Shown here piece by piece: positions 35,263 through 44,583 of a DNA stretch of 64,000 bases; within the stretch, counting starts at the first letter, position 1; each line of letters begins with the position of its first letter. Under the pieces are notes generated by a model. That model saw nothing but the letters and a program-made list of their open reading frames with translations, did no database searches and was not told the origin of the DNA. The stretch spans positions 54,273-118,272 of the forward strand of contig CAIURC010000114.1 of assembly GCA_903901425.1 (NCBI GenBank), read 5' to 3'. The position numbers and the translations under genes are program-made. The stretch comes from an uncultured Spartobacteria bacterium (GTDB taxonomy: Bacteria > Verrucomicrobiota > Verrucomicrobiia > Chthoniobacterales > Chthoniobacteraceae).

Positions 35263-36440
35263 AAACCAAAGTTCGAAACCAGCGAGTCTCGAGTTCCCGA
35301 CACCGGAGGCAGCAGCACCTCCTGGAGGTCACGGTCCGGCACGACAAAGCGGCCGCAAAACGGGCCCGGACCATCTTTAACTTCACCTGGAAGACGCTTC
35401 TGGTCTGCGCAACGGTTTCCGGGGTGGTGTTCGGGGTACGCGAAGGGTACAGGCGCCTTTTCTGGGAAAACCCCGACTTGTTTTTAAAAGAACTTCGCGT
35501 TTCCACGGACGGGACATTGACCCGAGAACAGTTGCTTCAGCACGTGGGTCTGGCGGAGGGTTGCAACATTTTTTCGGTCGACCTTGGAAAGGTGCGCCAC
35601 AAGATCGCGGACCTGCCCCAGGTTGAACGGGTGGAGGTCCAGCGGATCCTGCCCAACCGGATCGACATCGGGGTCACGGAACGCCGGCCGGTGGCATGGA
35701 CCATTGGACGTCAGGACGAGGATCCGACCTCCTCGGAACGCGCTTTTCTGATCGATGTGCGGGGCGTAGTCATGAAGTGCCGGAGCCTGAGGCCTGAGTA
35801 CCTGCACCTGCCCGTGATTTCGGGGGTGGAGGTTGAGAACCTGGCCGCCGGCCAGCGGGTGCAGAGCTTGGCCGTTCAGGCGGCTCTTGAACTGCTCCGG
35901 ATCAACGCCGACAGCACCCGGTACCAAGCCCAGAACCTCGATGTCTCCAAGGGCTACTGCCTCGTGGTGACTGACCGGACTCGAGCCAAAGTGACATTCG
36001 GCCTGGACCGGATCGACCTGCAACTCGAGCGCTTGAACCGGCTTCTGGACATGATCGAACCCTCCAAACGCGAGATCCAGACGGTCAACCTGCTCTTGGA
36101 GCGCAACGTGCCCGTGACGTTTGTGGAGGAACCGCCTGCTGTTCCGGAGGACCCCAAGGCGGTGACCAGCAAAGACTCCGCCAAAGACGGTGGCGCAGCC
36201 AAGGGCAGCGTGGCCAAGGCCGCCCCGGCAACCAAGCCGGTGGCACAGAAAGCGGTGACCACGGCGCCTGCCGCCGTTTCAAAAAGCGCCCCTTCCCCAG
36301 GGCCATCCTCAGGGGCGCAACTGGTTCGGTTCCCGGCAGCTTCCGATTCAGGCCGTTCGGATACCGGTTCAAAGGCGTCTGCAGGGGGAACTTCCGGGTC
36401 GGCTTCGGGATCCAGCCTGAAAAAGCCGTTTCATCCATAA
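35259..36440 (+). CDS. ftsQ: Divisome protein FtsQ with long low-complexity tail
   Basis: 393 residues; E. coli FtsQ is 276. A basic cytoplasmic N-terminus precedes one membrane helix (about residues 43-60). A POTRA domain follows (LFLKELRVSTDGTLTREQLLQHVGLAEGCNIFSVDLGKVRHKIADLPQV), starting near residue 73, then the FtsQ beta domain (VEVQRILPNRIDIGVTERRPVAWT). From about residue 290 the protein turns into an Ala/Ser/Lys/Pro-rich tail of 100 residues without fold, ending in KKPFHP. FtsQ links FtsL/FtsB to the early divisome. It overlaps ddl by 4 bases. Confidence 0.88.
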   Translation: MKTKVRNQRVSSSRHRRQQHLLEVTVRHDKAAAKRARTIFNFTWKTLLVCATVSGVVFGVREGYRRLFWENPDLFLKELRVSTDGTLTREQLLQHVGLAEGCNIFSVDLGKVRHKIADLPQVERVEVQRILPNRIDIGVTERRPVAWTIGRQDEDPTSSERAFLIDVRGVVMKCRSLRPEYLHLPVISGVEVENLAAGQRVQSLAVQAALELLRINADSTRYQAQNLDVSKGYCLVVTDRTRAKVTFGLDRIDLQLERLNRLLDMIEPSKREIQTVNLLLERNVPVTFVEEPPAVPEDPKAVTSKDSAKDGGAAKGSVAKAAPATKPVAQKAVTTAPAAVSKSAPSPGPSSGAQLVRFPAASDSGRSDTGSKASAGGTSGSASGSSLKKPFHP

Positions 36441-36471
36441 ACAAGAGCCGAGAAAAACAGGAGCGCAGGCC

Positions 36472-37680
36472 ATGTCTACAGAGCGCATCGTTGTTGGACT
36501 AGAGATCGGGACGAGCAAGGTGTGTGCGGTGGTCGCCAGCCTGCGCCGAGAAGGCGAGATCAAGATCCTGGGCGTCGGCCAGGCGCCCTCGCGCGGGGTG
36601 AGAAAGAGCGAGATCGTGGATTTCGAGACCGCCTCCAAGTGCGTGCGCGAAGCGCTGGTGGACGCGGAGGAAAAAAGCGATGTGGAGATCCGCGGCGTGT
36701 TCCTTGCCGTGAGCGGGGGGCACATCAAGAGTTTTAACAACCGCGGCATAGTCACCATCCCCGAGGACCGGGGCGAAATTTACGAGGAAGACTTCGAGGA
36801 CGTCCAGGCCGCCGCCAGGGAGGTCACCATCCCGCCCGAAAACTCGTTTCTCCTCAGCCTCGTCCAGCATTACTACGTCGACGGACAGGACGGTGTGCTC
36901 AATCCCGTCGGAATGATGGGGCGCAAACTGGAGGCCGATTTCCATATCATCCACGGGGTCAGCACCCGGATCAAAAACAGCCTGCGTTGCCTGGCTGAAC
37001 TCGACATCGAGGTCGAGGACGTCGTTTTCTCTCCGGTCGCAGCCGCGCAGGTGGTGTTTGACCAGGCCCAGAAAAACCTCGGTGGCCTCATGATCGACAT
37101 GGGCGGGGGGACCACGGGCTATGTGCTCTATGCCGATGGCGCCATGAAACGCAGCGGCTGTCTCTCTGTCGGAGGCGACCATATCACCAACGACATCTCC
37201 CTGGGGCTTCGCATCCCGATGGCGAGGGCGGAACGGCTCAAGGTCGAGGAAGGCAGCGTTGCCATCCATGAGGTCCTCCCGGGCGAGATGATTCTTTTGA
37301 AGGACGAGACCGGGTTTGCCGGCCGCGAAATCGAGCGGGCCATGCTCAACAATATTGTCCACTGCAGGGTCCGCGAAACCCTTGAACTCGTCCGGAAAGA
37401 CATCGGGGACGACCGGCTCATCGACTTCCTCGGAGCCGGCGTGTTCCTGACCGGAGGCGGTTCGCTCATGCACGGGATGGACGGGCTGGTCCAAGAGATC
37501 TTCGGGCACCCGGTGCAACTCACGCACAAGCCAACGGTAAGCGGCGTGACCTCGGCATTTGACGACCCGCAGTTGTCCACGGCAATCGGGCTGACCAAGT
37601 ACGCGCATGCCACTCAGGAACAGAAGCCCGAGGGCTGGCTGAAACGGCTTCTGCCGAGGATCCGGCTGTTCGGACGTTGA
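36472..37680 (+). CDS. ftsA: Actin-like divisome protein FtsA
   Basis: 402 residues. Actin-fold ATP-binding segments are visible: VVGLEIGTSKVCAVVA (phosphate 1), GGLMIDMGGGTTGYVLY (phosphate 2) and GVFLTGGGSLMHGMDGL (adenosine). The inserted 1C domain lies between about residues 85 and 165. The C-terminus ends in a basic amphipathic helix (GWLKRLLPRIRLFGR), the membrane-targeting element that anchors FtsZ filaments. AGGAG lies just upstream of the ATG. Confidence 0.95.
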   Translation: MSTERIVVGLEIGTSKVCAVVASLRREGEIKILGVGQAPSRGVRKSEIVDFETASKCVREALVDAEEKSDVEIRGVFLAVSGGHIKSFNNRGIVTIPEDRGEIYEEDFEDVQAAAREVTIPPENSFLLSLVQHYYVDGQDGVLNPVGMMGRKLEADFHIIHGVSTRIKNSLRCLAELDIEVEDVVFSPVAAAQVVFDQAQKNLGGLMIDMGGGTTGYVLYADGAMKRSGCLSVGGDHITNDISLGLRIPMARAERLKVEEGSVAIHEVLPGEMILLKDETGFAGREIERAMLNNIVHCRVRETLELVRKDIGDDRLIDFLGAGVFLTGGGSLMHGMDGLVQEIFGHPVQLTHKPTVSGVTSAFDDPQLSTAIGLTKYAHATQEQKPEGWLKRLLPRIRLFGR

Positions 37681-37705
37681 GCATCATTCAATCGGAGGAA
37701 AACAC

Positions 37706-39037
37706 ATGCTGGAGCTTTTTCGGAATGCATCGGACCCGGTAGCGATCCGGATCGTGGGCGTGGGCGGGGCGGGTGGAAACGTCGTGGACAGGATTCAACT
37801 CGACGGTTTGCCCGGGGTGGAAACCGCAGTGCTCAACACCGACAGCCAGGCGCTGGGCGCCTCTGTCGCGCAGCGGAAACTGCAAATTGGCGAGGGCGTG
37901 ACCCGCGGACTCGGCGCGGGCGGGGATCCCGAACTGGGTTACCAGGCTGTGGAGGAGTCCGTGGAGGAAGTCCGGGAATTACTGGCGGGAGCCGGTGTGG
38001 TCTTTCTCTGTACCGGGCTCGGCGGTGGCACCGGTTCCGGCGCGGGCCCCATGGTGGCCCATTGCGCCAAAGAGCACGGGGCGTTTGTCGTGGTGTTCGC
38101 AACGCTCCCGTTTTCATTCGAGGGGAAACGGCGGCAGATGCAGGCTCAGGAGGCATTGGATGCAATCCGCGAACGAGCGGACCTGGTGGTTTGTTTTGAA
38201 AACGACAGGATGGGGGGCGATGTCGGCACCGCCGTTCAGGAGGCTTTTGCCGCCGTGGACCGTCTTATCAGCCGCAGTGTGCGTTCGGTTGCGGCGCTGG
38301 TCCGCCGCCCGGGCCTGATCCGGGCCGGTGTTCAGGAGCTACGGACCGTTTTGCGGGGAAGAGATGCGCGGTGCCTGTTCGGATTCGGATCCGCCACCGG
38401 CCCGAACCGGGCCCATGAGGCGCTGGAAATGGCGCTCAAAAGTCCGCTCATGGAGCGGGGCAAGGTTTTGTCCGGGACATTTGACGTGCTGGTGAATGTG
38501 TCCGGTGGACCGGACCTTGCTCTGCGCGAGGTGGAGGTGTTGATGAACGAACTCAACCGCCACATTGAGGACCACACCCGGGTCCATTTCAGCCTTGCCA
38601 CAGACTCCGCCTTGGGCGCGGATTTGGAGGTGGTCATCATTGGGGCTGCAGGCCAGGAACCTGTCCGGCACTCCAGTGCTGCCCAGACTCTGCCAGCGGT
38701 TGCTGCCCCTGCGGTTCCTGCGAGAGAGCCGGCGCCCCATCCCCCGAGAAACAGTGAGGATGCGCTTTCCGAGCCAATGCCCCCGGCCCAGTTCGCCGCA
38801 GATGAACCAGTGGCACCGTCCGACAGCGCCGAGGAAATTCGCCGCCGTGCCCGGGAGGAACGCGAGGCAAGGCTGGCGGCCGCCCGCAACCGGACCGGAG
38901 GCGGATCCCGGAAGGAAGCCAAGCAGGAGCAGATGCAGTTCGAACCGCTGGCGCGGGGCCGGTTTGAAAAAAGCGAGCCGACGGTCGTGGATGGGCAGGA
39001 TTTGGACGTGCCGACATTCCTCCGCCGAAAGGTCTGA
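37706..39037 (+). CDS. ftsZ: Cell division GTPase FtsZ with atypical T7 loop
   Basis: 443 residues, with GGAGG upstream. GTP-binding elements are present: VGVGGAGGNVVDRI, NTDSQAL, the tubulin signature GLGGGTGSGAGP, and FENDRMGGDVG. The T7 synergy loop, which completes the GTPase site of the next subunit, is unusual: E. coli has NVDFADVRTV after RPGLM, whereas here residues 206-215 read RAGVQELRTV. So Asn207, Asp209 and Asp212 (E. coli numbers) become Arg206, Gly208 and Glu211. The C-terminus has a Pro/Ala-rich linker and a normal-looking tail for FtsA binding, LDVPTFLRRKV. It is the last gene of the cluster. Confidence 0.94.
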   Translation: MLELFRNASDPVAIRIVGVGGAGGNVVDRIQLDGLPGVETAVLNTDSQALGASVAQRKLQIGEGVTRGLGAGGDPELGYQAVEESVEEVRELLAGAGVVFLCTGLGGGTGSGAGPMVAHCAKEHGAFVVVFATLPFSFEGKRRQMQAQEALDAIRERADLVVCFENDRMGGDVGTAVQEAFAAVDRLISRSVRSVAALVRRPGLIRAGVQELRTVLRGRDARCLFGFGSATGPNRAHEALEMALKSPLMERGKVLSGTFDVLVNVSGGPDLALREVEVLMNELNRHIEDHTRVHFSLATDSALGADLEVVIIGAAGQEPVRHSSAAQTLPAVAAPAVPAREPAPHPPRNSEDALSEPMPPAQFAADEPVAPSDSAEEIRRRAREEREARLAAARNRTGGGSRKEAKQEQMQFEPLARGRFEKSEPTVVDGQDLDVPTFLRRKV

Positions 39038-39046
39038 GGACCCGGT

Positions 39047-40216
39047 TCAAACGCCGGCTCGTTCCAAAAGGGAGGCGAGGACCTTCGTGGCCTCAAAGTG
39101 TTCCCGTGCAATTTGGCGCGCTGCTTCGGAGTGGCGCGCGTAGTCCGTGTTGATGGCCCGTACGGCTTCCGGGATCTGTTCGAGGCTGGAAAATGCAAAC
39201 AATCCTTCAGACCCGCCGTAGAGCGCGGTGAATCCGGTTTCCTGTGTGATCACGGGCCGGCCGGCGGCCAAGTAACAGGCCGACCGGTCGCTGAACCAGC
39301 CGGTATGCAGCCGCACATACTGGTCCTTGGCAACAGTGAACTCGCCCTTCGAGTTTTGCAGAAAACGCCGGTACTCGTCATGGCAGATCGTCTGCTGTTC
39401 GCCGTCGCTCAACCGCCAGCGGTTTGCCTCAAACAGGGCGACCGTCTGCGGATCCCGGATTTTGGTCGCCAGTTCGAACGTTTCGCCGGCTTGCAGCGGT
39501 GCTTGGATGAACTTCAGAAACTCGAGCGACTTGCTCCAGAGATACTTGTCGCCACGCCACTCGATGTCCTTTCCACGCGTGTTCCAGTTTGCCACCGAGG
39601 TGAAAACGGCGCCGTCAGGCGGGGGCGTCGTGGTTTCCCAGAAGTCGCAGACCACAGGCTGCCGGGTCGGCATCCAGCGGAACTGGTGCAGGGGAACCGG
39701 GAATTTGTCTGTGCCCACGTGTTCGCCGAAGGTGAACAGGGCGCGGTGGTGGCTCAGGAGTTCGGCGGCAGCCGCCTCGCCTTTGTCGACCCGGATCTGC
39801 TCTACGCCCGGGTCGCTTTCGACATAAATCAGGTTCCGGCTTCGGAGGAGTTCCTCGTGCATTTCCTGGGCACCGCAGACGTTGAGGATGGCATCGGCGG
39901 TCCGATAGAGCTCGTCTATGGCTTTGGCTTCGAGTCCATAGGTGTCATGGCCCGGAGTGTACCGGGCCCGGAACGCCCAGCGCCCCTCGAATCCAAACAC
40001 TGCGCCGAGTTCAGCCAATTTGCGGACCGCATAGGAGCAGTCTGCAGTCGCATCGTACGCCACGGGATCGTACGGAAACCGGCTGGAGTCCTCGACGTAG
40101 TACACCTCGTGTCCGAGGCGCTGCAGTCCGACAATGTAATGGAGGTGCTGCCAGACCACCCCCGCAATCGGGCACCCGCCCATAAACCCCATCACAACCA
40201 CGCGTTTCCGGTCCAT
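39047..40216 (-). CDS. Glycosyltransferase-like protein (CgeB/GT-B type)
   Basis: 389 residues. The N-terminus (VVVMGFMGGCPIAGVVWQHLHYIVGLQRLGHEVYYVED) looks like the first Rossmann half of a GT-B glycosyltransferase. The C-terminal half carries RLHTGWFSDRSACYLAAGRPVITQETGF, very like the donor-site segment of CgeB-type transferases, followed by a terminal helix typical of glycosyltransferase family 1/4 relatives. The acceptor and sugar are unknown. It is three bases downstream of the acetyltransferase gene and convergent with ftsZ, only 9 bases away. Confidence 0.75.
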   Translation of the reverse strand: MDRKRVVVMGFMGGCPIAGVVWQHLHYIVGLQRLGHEVYYVEDSSRFPYDPVAYDATADCSYAVRKLAELGAVFGFEGRWAFRARYTPGHDTYGLEAKAIDELYRTADAILNVCGAQEMHEELLRSRNLIYVESDPGVEQIRVDKGEAAAAELLSHHRALFTFGEHVGTDKFPVPLHQFRWMPTRQPVVCDFWETTTPPPDGAVFTSVANWNTRGKDIEWRGDKYLWSKSLEFLKFIQAPLQAGETFELATKIRDPQTVALFEANRWRLSDGEQQTICHDEYRRFLQNSKGEFTVAKDQYVRLHTGWFSDRSACYLAAGRPVITQETGFTALYGGSEGLFAFSSLEQIPEAVRAINTDYARHSEAARQIAREHFEATKVLASLLERAGV

Positions 40217-40219
40217 GGC

Positions 40220-40816
40220 TCAGTTCGAGGGGCGAAGTTCCTTGACGATGACCGCGGGGTTTCCTGCCACCACCACATTTGCAGGCACGCTTTTGCTGAC
40301 CACGGCACCGGCTGCCACAATCGAGTTTTCCCCAATCGTCACCCCTTTGAGGATGACCGCGTTCATCCCGATCCACACGTTGTCTTTGATGCACACCGGG
40401 GCTGTGGCAATCGACGGCCGCGGGGGACGATCCTTGAAGAAAGGGGCCAGCGCTTGGGTATCAATCCGGCGCTGAGCCGCGTCAGTCGGATGAAAGTCCG
40501 AATCCGCGATCCCGACGTTCCAGGAAATGAGGCAGTGGGAACCGATTTCAATCCGGGAGTCGGCCATGATGAGTGCGCCATTGAGCAGAGTGAAGTCGCC
40601 CACCGAACAGGAACCCTCCGGGCCCAGCGAAAAAGAGACCCCCGCGTAGCACGACACATGGTCTCCGAGGACCACCGCCCGCTCCTTTTTGCTCCGCATG
40701 AACCGGAAAATCTGGGCGGTTTCAGCGTAAAAACCTTCCCCCCAGAAGACGTTGGGCGGGATCGGATGCTGCCACCAGTCGTCCTGCACGCGACGGTCGG
40801 AATTCACGTTGCTCAT
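40220..40816 (-). CDS. Hexapeptide-repeat (left-handed beta helix) acetyltransferase
   Basis: 198 residues from the ATG at 40816 (MSNVNSDRR); the upstream frame overlaps the ABC gene. Hexapeptide repeats form the beta helix ([43 protein letters not shown], then [50 protein letters not shown]). The catalytic His is probably in [10 protein letters not shown]. Such enzymes acetylate or succinylate sugars in cell-surface glycans. It stands between an ABC exporter and a glycosyltransferase gene, so surface polysaccharide or glycolipid modification is the likely role. Confidence 0.85.
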   Translation of the reverse strand: MSNVNSDRRVQDDWWQHPIPPNVFWGEGFYAETAQIFRFMRSKKERAVVLGDHVSCYAGVSFSLGPEGSCSVGDFTLLNGALIMADSRIEIGSHCLISWNVGIADSDFHPTDAAQRRIDTQALAPFFKDRPPRPSIATAPVCIKDNVWIGMNAVILKGVTIGENSIVAAGAVVSKSVPANVVVAGNPAVIVKELRPSN

Positions 40817-40826
40817 GATGTGTGGG

Positions 40827-42608
40827 TTACAGAGTGGGCGCCGGAGTTGCAACACCCGCCGCATGGCACAGCCTCGCATACGCACCGCCCCGTGCCAACA
40901 GTTCAGGACCGGAGCCCTGTTCGAGCAGGCCGCCTGTGCCGAGCACCACGATCTTGGCCAGATGATGGATGGTCGCGATCCGGTGGGTAATGATCAGCGT
41001 GGTCCGGCCCCGCATCAGATCGTGGATGGTTTCCATGATGGCGGCCTCGGTGGCCGGGTCCAGCGCGCTGGTCGGTTCGTCCAGGAGAAGAATCGGGGCA
41101 TTTTTCAGGAAGGCGCGCGCAATTCCGATCCGTTGGCGCTGGCCCACACTCAGATGCCCCCCCCGTTCTCCGACTTGGGAGGCATACCCTTTGGGCATGG
41201 CGGAGATGAACTCGTGCGCCTGAGCCCGCCGCGCCGCCTCGATGATTTCCTCCTCCGTGGCGTCCGGGCGCCCATAGGCGATGTTTTCCCGGATCGTGGT
41301 CGAAAACAGCAGGGTGTCCTGAAGCACAATGCTCATCTGCTGGCGCAGACTTTTCTTGGTCACCGCGCGGATGTCTTGGCCGTCCAGAAGGACGCGGCCC
41401 CCGGTCGGGTCGTAAAAACGGGGGATGAGGCTTAGCAACGTGCTCTTTCCGGCCCCGGTTCCGCCTACAAACGCCACGGTTTCACCGGGCTGGATCTGGA
41501 GGTTCACATCCCGGAATATGGGCTGTTCGGTCGAGTAGCCAAACGAGACCGCCTCCATCTGGATAAGCCCCTTAGCGCCAGTCAGTTCGGCGGCGTCGGA
41601 TGCGTCCGGGACGTCGTCGGGGCGATCGAGGATTTCGAAGCAGCGTTGTGCGGCGGCGGATGCCCCTTCGAGGGCCCACGCGAGGTTGGCCAGCCCCTCC
41701 AGGGGTTGGTAGAGCATCACCAGATAGGTGTTGATCGCGATCAACGCATCGAGTTTCAGGGCGCCGGCCGCCACATGATGAAAGCCGACGTAGAGCATCG
41801 CCGCGCTGCTGGCCGCAATCAGGGTGCTGACCACCAGAAAACTCCGCATCGAGGTGTCGGTCTGGCGCAGGTTGGCTGCCAGACTTTCCCGGGCGTGCCC
41901 CTTGAACTGGTCGATCTCGAAGTCTTCCCGGCCAAATGCCTGCACCATCTTGACCGAGCTGAGCCCTTCCTGGATGTGGGTGAGCACCGCGCTTTCCCGC
42001 TCCTGAATGTCCGTGGACTGGATCCGGATGCGCTTTGCGTAAAGCCGGATGGCACCAAACAGGAGCGGCACCACCGAGAGGGAGAGCAGCGCGATCTGCC
42101 AGTCCAGAACCCAGATCGCGGCAAATGTACTGCCAATCGTGATCAAGGCCCCAAAAATGAATGTGGCTTTACTGTAAAACGTGTGGATCGACTGTGAATC
42201 GTACGCGACCCGGAAACTCGAGTCGGAGCTGCGGCGGGTGTCATGGAACTTGAGCGGCAGGGAATGGAGGTACGCGTAGAGCTCCGTCCGGAGCCGGAGC
42301 AGGGCGGTAAGCCCAATCTTGATGTAGAGCAGGCTCGAAAGCCACTGCAGCCAGCCGGCGGCCAGATGCGCCAGAACCAGCGACCCGCAGAGAAGCACCG
42401 GAGCCGAGGCCAGCGGTATTTCGAATCCCCAGAGGATCACAGTTTTGGATCCTGAAAGCGCAGCGGGCAGCACAATCCCCACCATCGCCGCAAACGGCCA
42501 CGGTTTCATCAGCCCAAGTCCGATGGAGGCCAGATTCAAAAGGGTCGCCCCCGCGCTTTGGGCAAGGTGCGGGCGGTAGTAGGCCAGGGTGCGCCGGTAA
42601 ATCGACAT
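40827..42608 (-). CDS. MsbA-like ABC exporter
   Basis: 593 residues from the ATG at 42608 ([18 protein letters not shown]). The six-helix exporter domain (residues 1-330) includes the coupling segment [34 protein letters not shown]. The ATPase has Walker [11 protein letters not shown]-loop [20 protein letters not shown], signature [17 protein letters not shown], Walker [12 protein letters not shown] and switch His in ITHRIAT. The genes downstream for a hexapeptide acetyltransferase (10 bases away) and a glycosyltransferase suggest it exports a glycolipid or glycan they build. Confidence 0.88.
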   Translation of the reverse strand: MSIYRRTLAYYRPHLAQSAGATLLNLASIGLGLMKPWPFAAMVGIVLPAALSGSKTVILWGFEIPLASAPVLLCGSLVLAHLAAGWLQWLSSLLYIKIGLTALLRLRTELYAYLHSLPLKFHDTRRSSDSSFRVAYDSQSIHTFYSKATFIFGALITIGSTFAAIWVLDWQIALLSLSVVPLLFGAIRLYAKRIRIQSTDIQERESAVLTHIQEGLSSVKMVQAFGREDFEIDQFKGHARESLAANLRQTDTSMRSFLVVSTLIAASSAAMLYVGFHHVAAGALKLDALIAINTYLVMLYQPLEGLANLAWALEGASAAAQRCFEILDRPDDVPDASDAAELTGAKGLIQMEAVSFGYSTEQPIFRDVNLQIQPGETVAFVGGTGAGKSTLLSLIPRFYDPTGGRVLLDGQDIRAVTKKSLRQQMSIVLQDTLLFSTTIRENIAYGRPDATEEEIIEAARRAQAHEFISAMPKGYASQVGERGGHLSVGQRQRIGIARAFLKNAPILLLDEPTSALDPATEAAIMETIHDLMRGRTTLIITHRIATIHHLAKIVVLGTGGLLEQGSGPELLARGGAYARLCHAAGVATPAPTL

Positions 42609-43059
42609 GGGATGGAAAGCAAACCGCCTGCATCCGGGATTGGCAACGCTGGAGGCGGCATGAATTTCCTGATCCCCCGGCAAGTTCAAGGTCTCCGTGG
42701 AGCCTTGGATGGATGCAGGGTTCCAGCTTTTCACACGCCGTCTGCGGACAATCTGGGAGACCGTGTCCCCCCGGCGGGGTTCAAATCCGGGCTTCTCTGC
42801 CCCAAAAAACCGTTCATTCTATCGCCCCAGACCGGTGCACCCCACTGGATACCGTGCCTCCCCCCAAAAAACTGTGCCGCCCCCGCGGTAGCCCTTTCTC
42901 CATGCCCCCATCGAAGCTCCCGCTTTCCCAAACCGACCATGCTCAGCCGCTGGTTTTGGGGCTTGCAGGTGTTTGCTGCCTGAAGTTTCCAGAAAACGAA
43001 TTCTGCCAGCCTAGACAAATCTTGTGCCAGGTAGCGTCCCGTTCCGGAGTCCGCCGCCC
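42609..43059. other. Divergent intergenic region, no gene seen
   Basis: About 450 bases between the divergent ABC exporter and TolC-like genes. All frames are short and without homology. It should hold promoters for both directions, but I find no convincing -35/-10 pair. One GGTTCAAATCC stretch at about 42778 looks like a tRNA T-loop, yet its arms do not pair. Confidence 0.6.
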
Positions 43060-44583
43060 ATGAGTACCCGCAAATTGTCCTCAAATACCGCGAGTCCGTT
43101 CAAAACTGCGCTTTCTTTATCCCTCGTGGCGCTGGTTTTTGCGGGTGTACCTGTCCACGGTGCAGATCTGCATCCCGAAAAACTCGACCTGAGGGCCTGC
43201 GTCGAGGAGGCGCTCAAGGGCAACTACGGTCTGAGAATCAGCCGGGTGGAGGCCGCCAGTTCCGCACAGAGTTTCCAGATCGCGCGGGCTGCGTTCGACC
43301 CGGTTTTTAGTTTTGGGGCTCAACGGAATTTTTCACAGTCGCCCACGGCCAACACCCGTCTGGATGGCGCGCTGGTGCCTCAGAGTGAAAACGACAATTT
43401 CAGTGCGGGAATCAGCCAGTTCTTGATTTCGGGCGGAACGTTGAGTCTGCAGACTGGGGCGGCCCGTTTCGAAACCAACTCCTCCTTCGCGCTGTTGAAT
43501 CCCTCCTACGACGCCAACCTCCGGGTGGGCGTGCGCCAACCCCTGCTCCGTGGCGGTGGCATCGGACCAGCACTCCGCCCCTTGCAGGCCGCCCGGTTGG
43601 AGATTGTGGCCGGAGATTTGCGGATGCGGCAGGCTGTGCTGCAGACGCTGTCCGGGTTGGAAACCGCGTTCTGGCAGCTCGGACTCAGCCGCCTTACCCG
43701 AAACGCTCAGGCGCGTGCTGTAGAGACCAGCCGGAGCCTTTTGAAGGAGGTGGAGGTCCGCGTAGAGGCAGGCCTGGCCAACGGTCTGGACCGGTTGCGC
43801 GGGGAAACCGCCCTTGCAGGCGAAGGTCAGCGGTTGCTTGCCGCCGAGCAGGACGAAGCACGCGCTGCCGACGAACTGGTCCGGCAACTGGGTCGTCAGG
43901 AGTTCGAGGGCGTGGTTTTTGTCGGGAACGAAGCGTTTGCCTCGGGTGCCGCGGGACTCGGCACACCAGATCCGGCGGAGGTCCTGAAACTGGCCGAGGT
44001 GGTTGAACCGGAATATCTCCTGGCACGCCAGGCGGCGTACCGCTCGGATTTGAGGGTGCAACAGGCGCGGAACGATCTGTTGCCGAGGCTGGACATGGTG
44101 GCCTCCGGGGCGTCGCTGGGGCGGTCTGGGGAATACGGCGCGGCCTACGACAGGGCCAGGGAACGGGACGGCTACCAATGGAGTCTGGGCGTGGAATTGA
44201 ACGTGCCCTGGGGGCTCCGGCAGGAACGGGCCCGCCTGCAGCAGGCCAAAAACGAACTCCAGGTGGCTGAGTTGACCGCCGCCAACGCCCGCCAGCGGCT
44301 GGTTCTCCTGGTCCGGGACGCCTGCCGAGGCGTGGTGGCCGCCCGGCGCCAGATGGAAGCCTCGGAGGCCGCCTTGAAGCTCTCCCGCGAACAGGCTGAA
44401 CAGCTCAGGAGCCGGTACGAACAAGGCTTGGCTGAATTCCGGGACGTGCTCGAGGCCCGGAACGGTGCGGTCCAGTCCGAACTCACCCTCTACCGGGCCC
44501 GGTTTGCGGCGGTGCGCGCCGAGATCGAGGTGGCCCGGCTCTCGGGACGACTTTTTGAGAGGCACCAGATCAAATGGAAATGA
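43060..44583 (+). CDS. TolC-family outer membrane efflux protein
   Basis: 507 residues from the ATG at 43060, which gives a signal peptide (LSLSLVALVFAGVPVHGA); GTG 43024 is in frame upstream. The mature protein has the two-fold TolC repeat of long alpha-helical coiled coils: LDLRACVEEALKGNYGLRISRVEAASS with NPSYDANLRVGVRQPLLRGGG in the first half, and a second repeat from VVEPEYLLARQAAYRSDLRVQQARNDLLPRLDMVAS to the final FRDVLEARNGAVQSELTLYRARF. It forms the outer membrane channel of a tripartite pump with the adaptor and MacB-type genes directly downstream. The stop overlaps the adaptor start. Confidence 0.88.
   Translation: MSTRKLSSNTASPFKTALSLSLVALVFAGVPVHGADLHPEKLDLRACVEEALKGNYGLRISRVEAASSAQSFQIARAAFDPVFSFGAQRNFSQSPTANTRLDGALVPQSENDNFSAGISQFLISGGTLSLQTGAARFETNSSFALLNPSYDANLRVGVRQPLLRGGGIGPALRPLQAARLEIVAGDLRMRQAVLQTLSGLETAFWQLGLSRLTRNAQARAVETSRSLLKEVEVRVEAGLANGLDRLRGETALAGEGQRLLAAEQDEARAADELVRQLGRQEFEGVVFVGNEAFASGAAGLGTPDPAEVLKLAEVVEPEYLLARQAAYRSDLRVQQARNDLLPRLDMVASGASLGRSGEYGAAYDRARERDGYQWSLGVELNVPWGLRQERARLQQAKNELQVAELTAANARQRLVLLVRDACRGVVAARRQMEASEAALKLSREQAEQLRSRYEQGLAEFRDVLEARNGAVQSELTLYRARFAAVRAEIEVARLSGRLFERHQIKWK

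Noticed and set aside
42770..42805. tRNA-like T-loop GGTTCAAATCC in the gap before the TolC-like gene
   Set aside because: The flanking bases do not form a 5-bp T stem (two of five pairs fail), and no matching acceptor stem or anticodon arm is found within 100 bases upstream.
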